Source: Planobispora longispora (GTDB lineage: Bacteria; Actinomycetota; Actinomycetes; Streptosporangiales; Streptosporangiaceae). Taken from it: 64,000 nucleotides of DNA. Below, piece by piece: positions 16,679 through 24,669 of this stretch. Position 1 is the stretch's first letter, and every line of letters begins with the position of its first letter. The DNA is taken from the NCBI RefSeq assembly GCF_016863135.1, contig NZ_BOOH01000051.1:1-64000 (forward strand). The letters run 5' to 3'. The position numbers and the translations under genes were made by a program. The notes under the pieces are model-generated. The model was not told where the DNA came from. It did not search any database and saw nothing but the letters and a program-made list of their open reading frames with translations.

Positions 16679-16966
16679 CCCGAGACGGTCACATGATCGC
16701 TTAACGCCACGAATTGAAGGTCAGTTAGAGGGCGTTTTGTGAGGGGGCTCGCTTGGCGGCCGCACGGGAAGTGCGGGCCGGTGATGCTCCTGCTGCTGGG
16801 CGGGACTCTCGTCGCGGCGGCGCTGGGCCACCGGTTCTCGAGGAGCGCAGGCACCGCTCCGAGGTTGTGGCCATGTGCCTGCGGTGCGGGGAACCGCCGG
16901 ATGCGGGTTTCTGACCGGGGAGGGGCGGCAGGCCGTACGGGATCATCAGGGATCACTGTCGCGCCG
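16482..16966. repeat. 485-bp direct repeat, copy 1
   Basis: Identical in order and orientation to 22395-22879, with one mismatch noticed (16893 A, 22806 G). It contains the 5' part of the IS630 transposase plus about 290 bp upstream of it, including the motif GAGGGCGTTTTGTGAGG near 16731 that looks like an insertion-sequence end. The two copies bracket 5.4 kb of accessory DNA. Confidence 0.9.
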
Positions 16967-17091
16967 ACGATGCGGTACCTGACCGGCCTCGATGTCGAGG
17001 TGCAGCAGGCGGTGCTGGGGACACCGGGGATCCGCCAGCGGTCGTCGAGCGATGACCGGAACGAGCCCTCATCACCAGCCGCCCGAGCCTC

Positions 17092-17188
17092 GGCGGCAGG
17101 TGGCGCAGCACCTCTACATCGAGGCGCCGACCTACTACCGGCCCCAGCAGGCCGATCCCCCGGCGGTGTTCCTGGTGGGGGGATCACC
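17092..17188 (+). pseudogene. Possible zeta-toxin-like N-terminal fragment
   Basis: One frame reads [20 protein letters not shown] followed by a Pro-rich step and [11 protein letters not shown]. This resembles the approach to the P-loop in zeta toxins (hydrophobic strand, then GGxPGxGKS). It breaks exactly at the P-loop, where ISAs1 sequence takes over. Short and degraded, so the call is tentative. Confidence 0.3.
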
Positions 17189-17419
17189 GGGGTCGAGCGG
17201 TGGCAGATCGAGGCCCTGCACCACATCCGCGACGTCAGCTACGGCGAAGACGCCTCCCAGATCCGCACCGACAGCGGACCCCGGGCCATGGCCACCCTGC
17301 GCAACCTGGCCATCGGCATCTTGAAAACGGCCGGGCACACCAGCATCGCCGCCGCCTGCCGCCACCACACCCGGGACGCCACCCGGATCCTCGAAATCCT
17401 GGGACTGCGCCCAGCATGA
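17189..17419 (+). mobile_element. ISAs1-family transposase, C-terminal remnant
   Basis: The last 76 residues of an ISAs1-type transposase are intact in frame: [36 protein letters not shown] and [18 protein letters not shown] up to a TGA. The catalytic DDE region is missing. A second, more decayed copy of the same 3' end lies at 18484-18625. Confidence 0.8.
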
Positions 17420-17535
17420 ATAAAACGGACCTGACGCGACCACGCCGAGGCTCTGGAGGTTGCTGTACTCCTCGGCCGTACCTTCAGCGCCTGGCCCTCG
17501 GAGAGGGTGAAGTCGCCGGATGTGGCTGCGTTCGC

Positions 17536-18381
17536 TCAGGTGACCCGCGCGGTCACCAGGGTCTCGAAGGTATAGGGCCGCAGCCCATCGGTACGGCCGG
17601 CGAAGTACCGCTGCTGGAGGTCTGCACGTGCGGGATGGTCCACGACCTTTAGCCCGCACCGGCTGATCAGCCTCTCGATCTCGATTACCGGCCAGCCGGG
17701 CTGAAGAGGTTCGCCGACAGAAGCCGCGATCGGCGTGTAGATCCGGGCGAATTCCGTTCCCACGTCGTCCAGCACACAGTCCTCGGCCCGGTAGGAGAAC
17801 ACCACCTCAGACCCGGGAGCAGCCGCCGCGATCATACGCAACGTCGACTCGATCGCCTGTGCCGTCAGATAGGGAGCGACACCCGTCCAGCAGAACATCG
17901 CCGGCTGCGCCCAGTCGAACCCGGCCGCGCCCAGGACATCCCGAACCGGTTCGGCCTCGAAATCAACCGGCACGAACACCTGCGAGTCGCTGAGCGGCAG
18001 GCCGAGCTCCCTGACCCGCTCGAGCTTCCATGCCTGGGAAGCAGGATGATCAACCTCGAACACCGTCAGCGAGCCGAGCAGATCCGGCTGCCGCCACGCG
18101 AACGAGTCAAGCCCCGCGCCAAGAATCACGTACTGCGTGAAGGCGCCAGCAGCCAGCCGGTCCTCGGCGTACCGGCTGCGGGTGCAGACAGCCGTGCGGG
18201 ACTCGCGACGGACCGGGCCGGGGAACAGCGGATCGAACCGGTCTCGCAGCTCCCGCCATACCGGGCCGACAAGCACCAGGGCCAGCACATCGTCCAGTAC
18301 CCACGGCGACGCCGTCTCCAGGCGAAACAATCCACGTGACACGGCCGCAAACATCGCCGTCCTGCTCGGCGCGCTCTCCAT
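17536..18381 (-). CDS. Class I SAM-dependent methyltransferase (TIGR00027/LCMT-like)
   Basis: 281 residues. It has the TIGR00027 pattern SRTA...SRYAEDRL, motif I as VILGAGLDSFAWR, an acidic SAM-ribose binder (VFEVDHP), and MFCWTGVAPYLT as the post-motif region. Family members are O- or carboxyl-methyltransferases, often linked to natural-product clusters. It lies between two decayed ISAs1 3' ends that read in the opposite direction, which suggests capture or rearrangement. No cognate biosynthetic genes adjoin it. Confidence 0.88.
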   Translation of the reverse strand: MESAPSRTAMFAAVSRGLFRLETASPWVLDDVLALVLVGPVWRELRDRFDPLFPGPVRRESRTAVCTRSRYAEDRLAAGAFTQYVILGAGLDSFAWRQPDLLGSLTVFEVDHPASQAWKLERVRELGLPLSDSQVFVPVDFEAEPVRDVLGAAGFDWAQPAMFCWTGVAPYLTAQAIESTLRMIAAAAPGSEVVFSYRAEDCVLDDVGTEFARIYTPIAASVGEPLQPGWPVIEIERLISRCGLKVVDHPARADLQQRYFAGRTDGLRPYTFETLVTARVT

Positions 18382-18483
18382 GCATTCCTCCTCGCCGGCC
18401 AGAACCCACGCGCGCCCACTCTGCGCACTTCACAGGATGCGCCTGAATCACCCTGACGGCCACAGCCAGATCACCTGCCGCCA

Positions 18484-18625
18484 TGATCTGCTCACCATCG
18501 GGATCCTCCGAAACGGCCGGGCGCACCACCATCACAGCCCCCTTGCAGGCACCACGCCCGGGACGCCACCAGACCCCTCGAGACCCTCCAACTCGACCCA
18601 GCATGAATAACACGGACATAAAGCG
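18484..18625 (+). mobile_element. Decayed ISAs1 3'-end relic
   Basis: The sequence parallels 17319-17434 base by base with frameshifts: ACCATCGG, ACGGCCGGGC, CACGCCCGGGACGCCACC and the CAGCATGAATAA stop region are shared. It is frameshifted and non-coding. Together with 17189-17419 it brackets the methyltransferase gene. Confidence 0.65.
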
Positions 18626-18737
18626 ACTATGCCGGGGCCTTGGCTGGGCGAAGGCCGACCGGTCGTGGTGGGCGCGGATCCGGGGTTCCCCCGCGAGCCC
18701 GACGTGCGGAGGCTCTGCCAGCTGAACCGGCCGGGCG

Positions 18738-19040
18738 GTGCTGGGCTGCCCACCCCACTGCCCAGACCCCGAACGCAACCGCTACCTGATCCACCTGGCC
18801 CGCTACCACGGTGTGCCGGTCTACCGGACGCCGGCCGAGACCGTTGAGGCGGCACTCGCCATCGTCACCTTTTCGGATCCCGCCACTCATCTCCCGCCCG
18901 CCTATCAGAAGGCGGTCAAGCCGTTCCAGGACCTCCGCAAGCTGCTTCTGGTGGCCGTGGAGAACCCCGAGTGCGCGACAGAGCTGATCAAGGTGGTGGA
19001 GATCGCCTTGAATGAGCTCCGCGCAGAGAACCCCACATAG
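18738..19040 (+). CDS. Hypothetical protein
   Basis: 100 residues, not recognised. The N-terminus (CPPHCPDPERNRYLIHLARY) and a helical C-terminal half (FQDLRKLLLVAVENPECATE, IKVVEIALNELRAE) have a plausible coding composition. No convincing ribosome site is visible, and the start may be an artefact of a truncated older gene. It is followed immediately by a 34-bp palindrome. Acidic, cytoplasmic, without membrane segments. Confidence 0.45.
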   Translation: MLGCPPHCPDPERNRYLIHLARYHGVPVYRTPAETVEAALAIVTFSDPATHLPPAYQKAVKPFQDLRKLLLVAVENPECATELIKVVEIALNELRAENPT

Positions 19041-19073
19041 TTGATCTTGTCTTACGTGTAAGGAAAGATCAAC
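19040..19073. repeat. 34-bp AT-rich palindrome
   Basis: GTTGATCTT (19040-19048) pairs with AAGATCAAC (19065-19073), and the inner bases TCTTAC/GTAAGG also pair, so almost the whole 34 bp is self-complementary. It begins on the last base of a stop codon. It could be a terminator or a protein-binding or insertion site, and it is unusually AT-rich for this genome. Confidence 0.6.
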
Positions 19074-19141
19074 AAGCGGACGGGTGGGGGCCGCACGGCT
19101 TCCGCCCGTCGCAGTCTCACCTGCCGTCGGCATCGCCCGGC

Positions 19142-19426
19142 TCACAGGTGAACGAGCTCCAGATGGTCGTATCCGGCCCAGCCTGCGGGGTCAGCCGTCA
19201 GCACCGGCCAGCCCCGGCTGACGGCCAGATGCGCGGTGTGGGCCAGATGCAGGGGCACATCGTGCGGCCGGGCGGCGAAGCGGGACTGCGCCGCGACCCG
19301 GAATGCCTCCCGGCCGGTGTGATCGGCGACCTCGCAGGCGCGAAAGCCATACAGCCACATCACCCGCTCGTCGGCGTCGAGCAGGTGCGGGACCGCGGTC
19401 AGGTCCGCCGCATACCCGCCGATCAC
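19142..19426 (-). CDS. PIN/VapC-like toxin, probably shortened
   Basis: 94 residues. The C-terminal half matches the end of PIN-domain toxins: HLAHTAHLAVSRGWPVLTADPAGW corresponds to the helix and strand leading to the last acidic active-site residue (LTADP). The usual N-terminal DxSxL strand and its Asp are not visible, and the protein is about 35 residues short of a typical VapC, so it may be a minimal or decayed toxin. It overlaps the upstream gene by four bases (ATGA), the usual coupling of toxin-antitoxin pairs. Confidence 0.55.
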   Translation of the reverse strand: MIGGYAADLTAVPHLLDADERVMWLYGFRACEVADHTGREAFRVAAQSRFAARPHDVPLHLAHTAHLAVSRGWPVLTADPAGWAGYDHLELVHL

Positions 19427-19725
19427 GCGACGTGATTGCGCGCGGCCGCCTCCCAGGCGGCATGCATGCGCGCTACGAGATCGGCGCGGCGCTGGTCATA
19501 GCCTTCGGGGTCGGCAGAGCGCACGGCGGCGAGCTCGGCCTTGAGCTGTTCGCGTGACCAGCGGTCGGCATCCAGGGCCGCGCGGGCCGGCTCGGCGAAG
19601 AAGCCGGAGACGTTACCGCTCTCGCCGAGCAGGGCCCGGATCTCCTCGTGGAGATCGTTGGATTCAAGCGCCAGCGCCTGACCGCCCTGGACTGCTGCCC
19701 GCCGCCCCGTCCTTCCTCTCCCCAT
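19423..19725 (-). CDS. Putative antitoxin partner of the PIN-like gene
   Basis: 100 residues from ATG 19725, chosen because AGGAGG lies four bases upstream; a longer frame to 19830 has no such site. An N-terminal basic segment (GRGRTGRRAA) is followed by acidic helices (SNDLHEEIRALLGESGNV, REQLKAELAAVRS). The composition fits an antitoxin or small regulator, but no ribbon-helix-helix or AbrB signature is clear. The role is inferred mainly from the ATGA-coupled downstream PIN-like gene. Confidence 0.5.
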   Translation of the reverse strand: MGRGRTGRRAAVQGGQALALESNDLHEEIRALLGESGNVSGFFAEPARAALDADRWSREQLKAELAAVRSADPEGYDQRRADLVARMHAAWEAAARNHVA

Positions 19726-19966
19726 CGTCCTCCTGCGCGGCCTCCGGCACGCTCGGCCGACGCCGGCGCCGGCTGTCCCGGGTGCTGTCGTAGCGCACCG
19801 GGCGGGTGGTGTCAGCGGCCGTGTCAGCACGACAACGGTCCGGTGTCAGCGCGGTCGGCGATGGTGGATGCCAGGAGCGGTTCCGCGGCCGCGGCCTCGG
19901 CTGCGGAAGGCGCACACAGGCAAGATCGTGTGCCTGACGCCGTGAGGTGAACCCGGCGACGAGAGG

Positions 19967-21172
19967 ATGACCATGGAACACACCGTCACGACACTGCCGA
20001 CGGCGCGTCAGTCCGGCTGCCCCTTCGACCCGCCCAAGGAGCTGGTCCAGGCCCGCGAGCACAGCCCGATCAGCCGCTTTCCCTTCCCCGACGGGCACCA
20101 GGGCTGGCTGATCACCGGATACGACCTGGCCAGGTCCGTTCTGGCCGACTCGCGGTTCAGCTCGCGCAAGGAGTTCATGCGCCACCACCCGCTGATCGAC
20201 TACGGCGACATCGAGATCCCCCCGGCGCCGCCCGGCGAGTTCCTCCTCATGGACGATCCGCAGCACAGCCGCTACCGCAAGCCGCTGGTGGGCAAGTTCA
20301 CCGCGCGGCGGATGCGGCTGCTCACCGAGCGCATCGAGCAGATCACCACCGAACACCTGGACGCCATGGAGAAGGCCGGACCGCCGGCGGACCTGGTGAC
20401 CGCCTTCGCCAGGCCCGTCCCCGCCATCGTGATCTGCGAGCTGCTCGGGGTGCCGTACGAGGACCGGAACTCCTTCCAGGAGCACATCGACAAGTTCCTC
20501 GGCGGAGAGGCCGGTGACGAGGAACTGTTCGCGGCCTACACCGCGACCCAGAGCTATCTCGCCGGGCTGGTCGCCGCCAAGCGCGCCAACCCCACCGACG
20601 ACGTGCTCAGCGACCTGCTCGACAGCGATCTGACCGACGAGGAGCTGCAGGGGATCGCCCTGATCCTGCTGTCGGCGGGCTTCGACACCACCGCGAACAC
20701 GCTGGCGCTGGGCACCTTCGCACTGCTGCAGAACCCGGGCCAGCTGGCTGCGCTACGCGCCGACCCCACGCTCACCGACCGGGCCGTGGAGGAATTGCTG
20801 CGATACCTGAGCGTCGCCAAGATGTTCATGAGAACGGCACTGGAGGACATCGAGCTGGGCGGCCGGACCATCGAGGCCGGTACGACGGTCATCCTGTCGC
20901 TCAACACCGCCAACCGTGACCCCGAGCGCTTCACCGATCCCCACGTGCTCGACCTCGGCAGGCAAGACGGCGGGCACCTGGCCTTCGGCCACGGCGTCCA
21001 CCAGTGCCTGGGCCAGCAGCTGGCCCGCGTCGAGCTGCGGGTGGCCCTCCCCGCGCTCCTCAACCGCTTCCCCACCCTGCGCCTGGCCGTACCGGCCGAA
21101 GAGGTCGCCCTGCGCCCGGAGATCGCCGACATCTACGGGGTGAAGAGCCTCCCGGTCACCTGGGACGTGTGA
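19967..21172 (+). CDS. Cytochrome P450 (CYP105-like)
   Basis: A 401-residue soluble bacterial P450. Visible motifs are the I-helix oxygen-activation site (SAGFDTTAN), the K-helix ExxR in EELLRYL, and the heme loop FGHGVHQCLG with ligand Cys347. GAGAGG lies before the two candidate ATGs (19967 and 19973). A GCACAC/GTGTGC inverted repeat at 19912-19933 sits in the promoter region. No ferredoxin or reductase gene adjoins it, so electrons must come from elsewhere. It lies in the repeat-bracketed accessory block with a methyltransferase, as natural-product tailoring genes often do. A strong terminator follows. Confidence 0.93.
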   Translation: MTMEHTVTTLPTARQSGCPFDPPKELVQAREHSPISRFPFPDGHQGWLITGYDLARSVLADSRFSSRKEFMRHHPLIDYGDIEIPPAPPGEFLLMDDPQHSRYRKPLVGKFTARRMRLLTERIEQITTEHLDAMEKAGPPADLVTAFARPVPAIVICELLGVPYEDRNSFQEHIDKFLGGEAGDEELFAAYTATQSYLAGLVAAKRANPTDDVLSDLLDSDLTDEELQGIALILLSAGFDTTANTLALGTFALLQNPGQLAALRADPTLTDRAVEELLRYLSVAKMFMRTALEDIELGGRTIEAGTTVILSLNTANRDPERFTDPHVLDLGRQDGGHLAFGHGVHQCLGQQLARVELRVALPALLNRFPTLRLAVPAEEVALRPEIADIYGVKSLPVTWDV

Positions 21173-21192
21173 CCGCAGGCCGGAGAAGGCAC

Positions 21193-21223
21193 CGCCGCCC
21201 GACCCGCACCGGGTCGGGCGGCG
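21193..21223 (+). terminator. Terminator of the P450 gene
   Basis: A perfect 13-bp stem (CGCCGCCCGACCC and complement) with a 5-nt loop lies 20 bp after the stop. Confidence 0.8.
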
Positions 21224-21437
21224 TCCCGACCTGCGGTCAGCCGACGTGGACCGGCGGGCGGCGGGCGACATCCGGTTCGGGCCTGGCCCAGCGCCTCGCG
21301 GGTCAGCGGCGGGATGTCGCCGCCGCGCTGCCCAGCACGAGAGTCTGGAACCGATGATCGCATTGTTCGGCCATCAGCCAGGTATCCCGGGATGGACAGC
21401 GGCACCCGCTGCGGCTTGGATACAGAGCGTGGTCAAC

Positions 21438-22152
21438 ATGCGTAGATCCCTCACGGCCCTGGCTGCTGTCGGCGTCACCGTTGGCCTGGCCAGTGCCACC
21501 TACCAGGGGTGGGGCTCGGCTCGGGACCGTCGCCCTGGCCGGGCACTCCATCGGCGGCTACCTGGTGCGCCTGTATGCCGCCGCCCACCCCGAGCAGGTG
21601 GCGGGCGTGGTGCTCATCGACTCCAGCCACCACGAGCAGTTCCAGCGCTTCGCCCACTACCGGGCCGAAATCCTGTGGCGGGTGGTTATCGAGCGCCTGC
21701 GGCCCTACGGCCTGCGGCGCCTGGCCATCGACCTGGGGCTGGTCGATGAGATCGGCCAGCAGGCCGGCCGCCGTTATCCGGCGGAGTTCGCCGGGACCGG
21801 GGTGGCACTGTCCCTCAGCGACCGGCGACACCGCGCCGACCTGTGGGAGATGCTGGCGTGGTCACGCCTGGCCGCCCAGACCGGCCGGAGCGCCGCCTCA
21901 CTGGGGCAGATTCCGCTGACGGTGGTGACCTCCAGCGAGCTGACTCCCGATTGCACCACCGCCCGGCAGGACGCCGATCGCCGCTCCTGGTACCCGCTCT
22001 GGTCCGAACTCCAGCGGGACCTGGTCCGCTTGTCCACCGACAACTTTCACCTGGTAGCCGAGAACGCCGGGCACTTCGTCCACCGCCACGACCCCGACCT
22101 GGTGGTGAAGGCCCTGGTAGAGCATGTCCACCGCGGACGCCACGCTCGTTAG
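21438..22152 (+). pseudogene. Alpha/beta hydrolase with internal deletion
   Basis: A membrane-anchored alpha/beta hydrolase gene broken near 21510. ATG 21438 encodes an N-terminal hydrophobic anchor (MRRSLTALAAVGVTVGLASA). The reading then jumps, in a different frame, to the nucleophile elbow (LAGHSIGGYLVRLYAAAHPE) and continues to the catalytic His near the end (ENAGHFVHRHDP). The first half of the hydrolase core, including the HG oxyanion region, is missing. A 223-residue frame from about 21481 could still be translated but lacks a complete fold. Confidence 0.7.
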
Positions 22153-22154
22153 CT

Positions 22155-22591
22155 CAGGGCATTGTCGAGATATCCCTGGACGGGTGTGTGCGGAGACCGG
22201 CACCTGCTCATCACGCTCGGTATCGCCGAAGACCTGGAAGCCCGTGTAGTGCAGCGCGGCCACCGAGATCCGGCCCGCGCGCAGGCTTGGCACCTTGACC
22301 ACCGGCGTGGCCCCGCGCGGGGCCCGGGTCCGAGCCACTGGCGCTCTCAACGTCCGGCCGCACTCGTCTTCGAAGCAGACCCAGGCATCCAGGTCCGCCG
22401 CGGGCCCAGGTGCGGCGCCGGCGGTTGGCCGACATCCGGCTGACCCGCATTGCTTTGGCCACCTGGGCATCGGTGTCGCCGCGGGCGAACAGCTCGGCCG
22501 CGCGCAGCCGGACGTGTTCACGTTTGGTTCGTTGTTGGGCGGTCAGCCCGCCGCCTTGCGTGTACCGCATGCTCTGGGCATGCCATCGCAA
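22155..22591 (-). pseudogene. IS630-family transposase, internally deleted copy
   Basis: The N-terminal HTH (shared with 16405-16678) is joined, in another frame, to part of the DDE domain (DAWVCFEDECGRTLRAPVAR, then AALHYTGFQVFGDT). The middle of the transposase and the end of the catalytic domain are gone. Its 5' part belongs to the 485-bp repeat. Confidence 0.75.
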
Positions 22592-22879
22592 CCCGAGACG
22601 GTCACATGATCGCTTAACGCCACGAATTGAAGGTCAGTTAGAGGGCGTTTTGTGAGGGGGCTCGCTTGGCGGCCGCACGGGAAGTGCGGGCCGGTGATGC
22701 TCCTGCTGCTGGGCGGGACTCTCGTCGCGGCGGCGCTGGGCCACCGGTTCTCGAGGAGCGCAGGCACCGCTCCGAGGTTGTGGCCATGTGCCTGCGGTGC
22801 GGGGAGCCGCCGGATGCGGGTTTCTGACCGGGGAGGGGCGGCAGGCCGTACGGGATCATCAGGGATCACTGTCGCGCCG
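22395..22879. repeat. 485-bp direct repeat, copy 2
   Basis: Same orientation and nearly the same sequence as 16482-16966 (constant offset of 5913 bp). Sequence diverges abruptly on both sides, which marks the duplication edges. Confidence 0.9.
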
Positions 22880-22956
22880 GGGGTGGATGGGGCCGGAGGG
22901 GAGCCCGGTAAGCGGGATGTAAGGGAGCCGCAGGCGGGTGGATCTACGGTCGTCGC

Positions 22957-23454
22957 ATGCTCGACATGGAGTACTCCAAAGCCTTCCGCATGTTCCTGTT
23001 CATCCCCGGCGCGCAGACCGTATGGCTGGTGGTCGGCATTGTCTTCGTGGCCTCAGAGGTCGCCGGCGACCCGATTCCGATGAAGAACGGGTCCGCGCTG
23101 GCGATGGGCCTCGTCGGCTGCGGGATCGGCGGGATCGCCGTCGTCGCCACGGTCGTGCTGGCCCTGTCCTTCCGGAGGAAGGACCGCCGCCGCCGGTTCC
23201 TGCTCGCGCACGGGCTGCGGGCCCGGGGGGTGGTCACCGCGGTCTCCGCCACGTCGAGCAGGATCAACGGGCGGCGGCTGATGCGGATGCACGTCTCGGT
23301 GCCCGAGGTGCCTGGCCTGACGTTCCGGCAGGTCACCTTCAACCCGGTGCCCGAGGGAACCGCGGTGACCGTGGCCTATGACCCGGGGAGCCCGGACGAG
23401 GGCGTCGTCACCGACGACCTGCGCGCGCTCCTGCGGGCGGGGGCGAAGCGGTGA
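22957..23454 (+). CDS. DUF3592-like membrane protein
   Basis: 165 residues. Two membrane segments (about 15-35 and 48-70) are followed by a basic RRKDRRRR stop-transfer and a soluble beta-rich domain (GLRARGVVTAVSATSSRING, TVAYDPGSPDEG) typical of DUF3592 proteins. ATG 22957 or the ATG three codons on could be used. It stands just outside the second repeat copy, which marks the return to core-type sequence. Function unknown. Confidence 0.72.
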   Translation: MLDMEYSKAFRMFLFIPGAQTVWLVVGIVFVASEVAGDPIPMKNGSALAMGLVGCGIGGIAVVATVVLALSFRRKDRRRRFLLAHGLRARGVVTAVSATSSRINGRRLMRMHVSVPEVPGLTFRQVTFNPVPEGTAVTVAYDPGSPDEGVVTDDLRALLRAGAKR

Positions 23455-23506
23455 GACTGCCGGTGCGGGAGCCTGGGAGCCCGGGAGCGCGTCAGGGGTA
23501 GAGGCG

Positions 23507-23827
23507 TCAGAGGTAGAGGCCGGTGCCGTTGTCGGTCTGCGGGGTGGCGATGGCGTGCAGGTCGCGCTCGCGCATGACGAGGTAGGCCTGGCCGTGGACC
23601 TCGACCTCGTACTGGTCCTCGGGGTTGAACAGGACCTTGTCCCCGACCTTCACGGCGCGGGCGTTCGCGCCGACGCCGCAGACCTCGCCCCAGACGAGCC
23701 GGTTGGCCATCTTCACGGTCGCCGGGATCACGATGCCCGCCGTGCTGCGCCGTTCCTCGCTGTCCTGCTCGACCTTGACCATGACGCGGTCGTGGAGCAT
23801 CTGGATCTCGAACTTCGGATCAGCCAC
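23507..23827 (-). CDS. GroES-like co-chaperonin (cpn10 fold)
   Basis: 106 residues with the cpn10 pattern: MLHDRVMVKVEQDSEERRST (mobile-loop region beginning at STAGIVIPATV), GEVCGVGANARAVKVGDKVLF and a C-terminal MRERDLHAI. It is monocistronic and not followed by a groEL gene, so it is a second, orphan cpn10 of the type actinobacteria carry beside the main groES. Divergent from the DUF1349 gene. Confidence 0.85.
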   Translation of the reverse strand: MADPKFEIQMLHDRVMVKVEQDSEERRSTAGIVIPATVKMANRLVWGEVCGVGANARAVKVGDKVLFNPEDQYEVEVHGQAYLVMRERDLHAIATPQTDNGTGLYL

Positions 23828-23884
23828 GACACGAGTTTATGGGACGGGCGGGGTCCGCCGGCCGACTCGGCCCCCGCCCTTTAC

Positions 23885-23936
23885 GGGAGCGCTCCCGAAA
23901 GGGGAATCGGAAACCCTGGCCAAGAGAGCGCTCTCC
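23885..23936 (+). promoter_or_regulatory. Two LacI/CebR-type palindromes before the DUF1349 gene
   Basis: CGGGAGCGCTCCCG (23885-23898) and GAGAGCGCTCTC (23925-23936) lie 16-67 bp upstream of ATG 23952. The first equals the core of the CebR/CelR operator known in actinomycetes; the second matches the palindromes at 55-62 kb in this window. Their centres are about 39 bp apart. Confidence 0.8.
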
Positions 23937-23951
23937 TGTAATGATCACGCC

Positions 23952-24533
23952 ATGGGATTCGAGGAGAACCGCTGGATCGACGAGCCTGCCACGTGGTCGG
24001 CGACGGACGGGGAACTGCGGTTCGTCTGCGGGGCGGGCACCGACCTGTGGCGGACCACCCACTACGGCTACGTCCGCGACCGCGCCCCCATGTTCGGCCG
24101 GGAGGCGGCGGGTGACGTCCGCCTGACGGTGACCTTCGGCGGTGACTACGGCGCGCAGTACGACCAGGCGGGCGTGATCCTCCGCGCCGACGAGGAGAAC
24201 TGGGTCAAGGCCGGGACCGAGTTCGTCGACGGCGGGCTCCAGCTCAGCGTGGTGGTCACCCGGGGAGCCTCCGACTGGTCGGTGACCGCCCTGCCGGGCC
24301 GCGCCGACCTGGTCACGGTCGAGCTGACCCGCTCCGGCGACGCCGTGGTCGTCCGGTACGGCCTCGACGGCGCGGAGCCCGTGACGATGCTCCGCCTGGC
24401 CTACTTCCCGCCGGGGGTCCCCGCGTTCGCCGGTGCGATGGCCGCCGCCCCCGACGGCAAGGGCTTCGAGGCGTGGTTCACCCGCATCGACATCGCGGAG
24501 GACGACGTCGCCTTGGACGGCCTGGGACTCTGA
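23952..24533 (+). CDS. DUF1349 (concanavalin-like beta-sandwich) protein
   Basis: 193 residues from ATG 23952. The family signature is visible: a jelly-roll with RLTVTFGGDYGAQYDQAGVI, RADEENWVKAGTEFVDGGLQ and a closing AWFTRIDIAED. Cytoplasmic relatives (YesU-like) have been associated with sugar catabolism, but no enzymatic activity is established. The two upstream palindromes place it in the same LacI-type regulon as the GH3 and sugar-importer genes 31 kb away, which suggests a role in glucoside metabolism. Confidence 0.83.
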   Translation: MGFEENRWIDEPATWSATDGELRFVCGAGTDLWRTTHYGYVRDRAPMFGREAAGDVRLTVTFGGDYGAQYDQAGVILRADEENWVKAGTEFVDGGLQLSVVVTRGASDWSVTALPGRADLVTVELTRSGDAVVVRYGLDGAEPVTMLRLAYFPPGVPAFAGAMAAAPDGKGFEAWFTRIDIAEDDVALDGLGL

Positions 24534-24590
24534 CCGTCTGTGGACTTCGACCGTCCGTGGACTCCGACCGTCCGTGGACTCCGACCGTCC
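24532..24590. repeat. 17-bp tandem repeat
   Basis: Three units of GACCGTCCGTGGACTCC (the first with two changes) start at 24532, 24549 and 24566, followed by a partial fourth. They directly follow the DUF1349 stop codon. Confidence 0.85.
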
Positions 24591-24669
24591 GCCGGGACCG
24601 GAAGGGAGGCCCGTTCCGGCGCTTTCCCGTAGTTCCGGATGCCGGGGCGGGGAAGTAGGGTGATCCGGC

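Noticed and set aside
16482-22879. Direct-repeat-bracketed block as an active composite transposon
   Set aside because: Both IS630 genes are truncated or frameshifted and no intact transposase or complete ends were seen, so only recombination between repeats is proposed.
24532-24590. 17-bp repeats as a CRISPR fragment or iteron array
   Set aside because: Units are contiguous with no spacers, only three and a half copies, and there are no cas or replication genes nearby.
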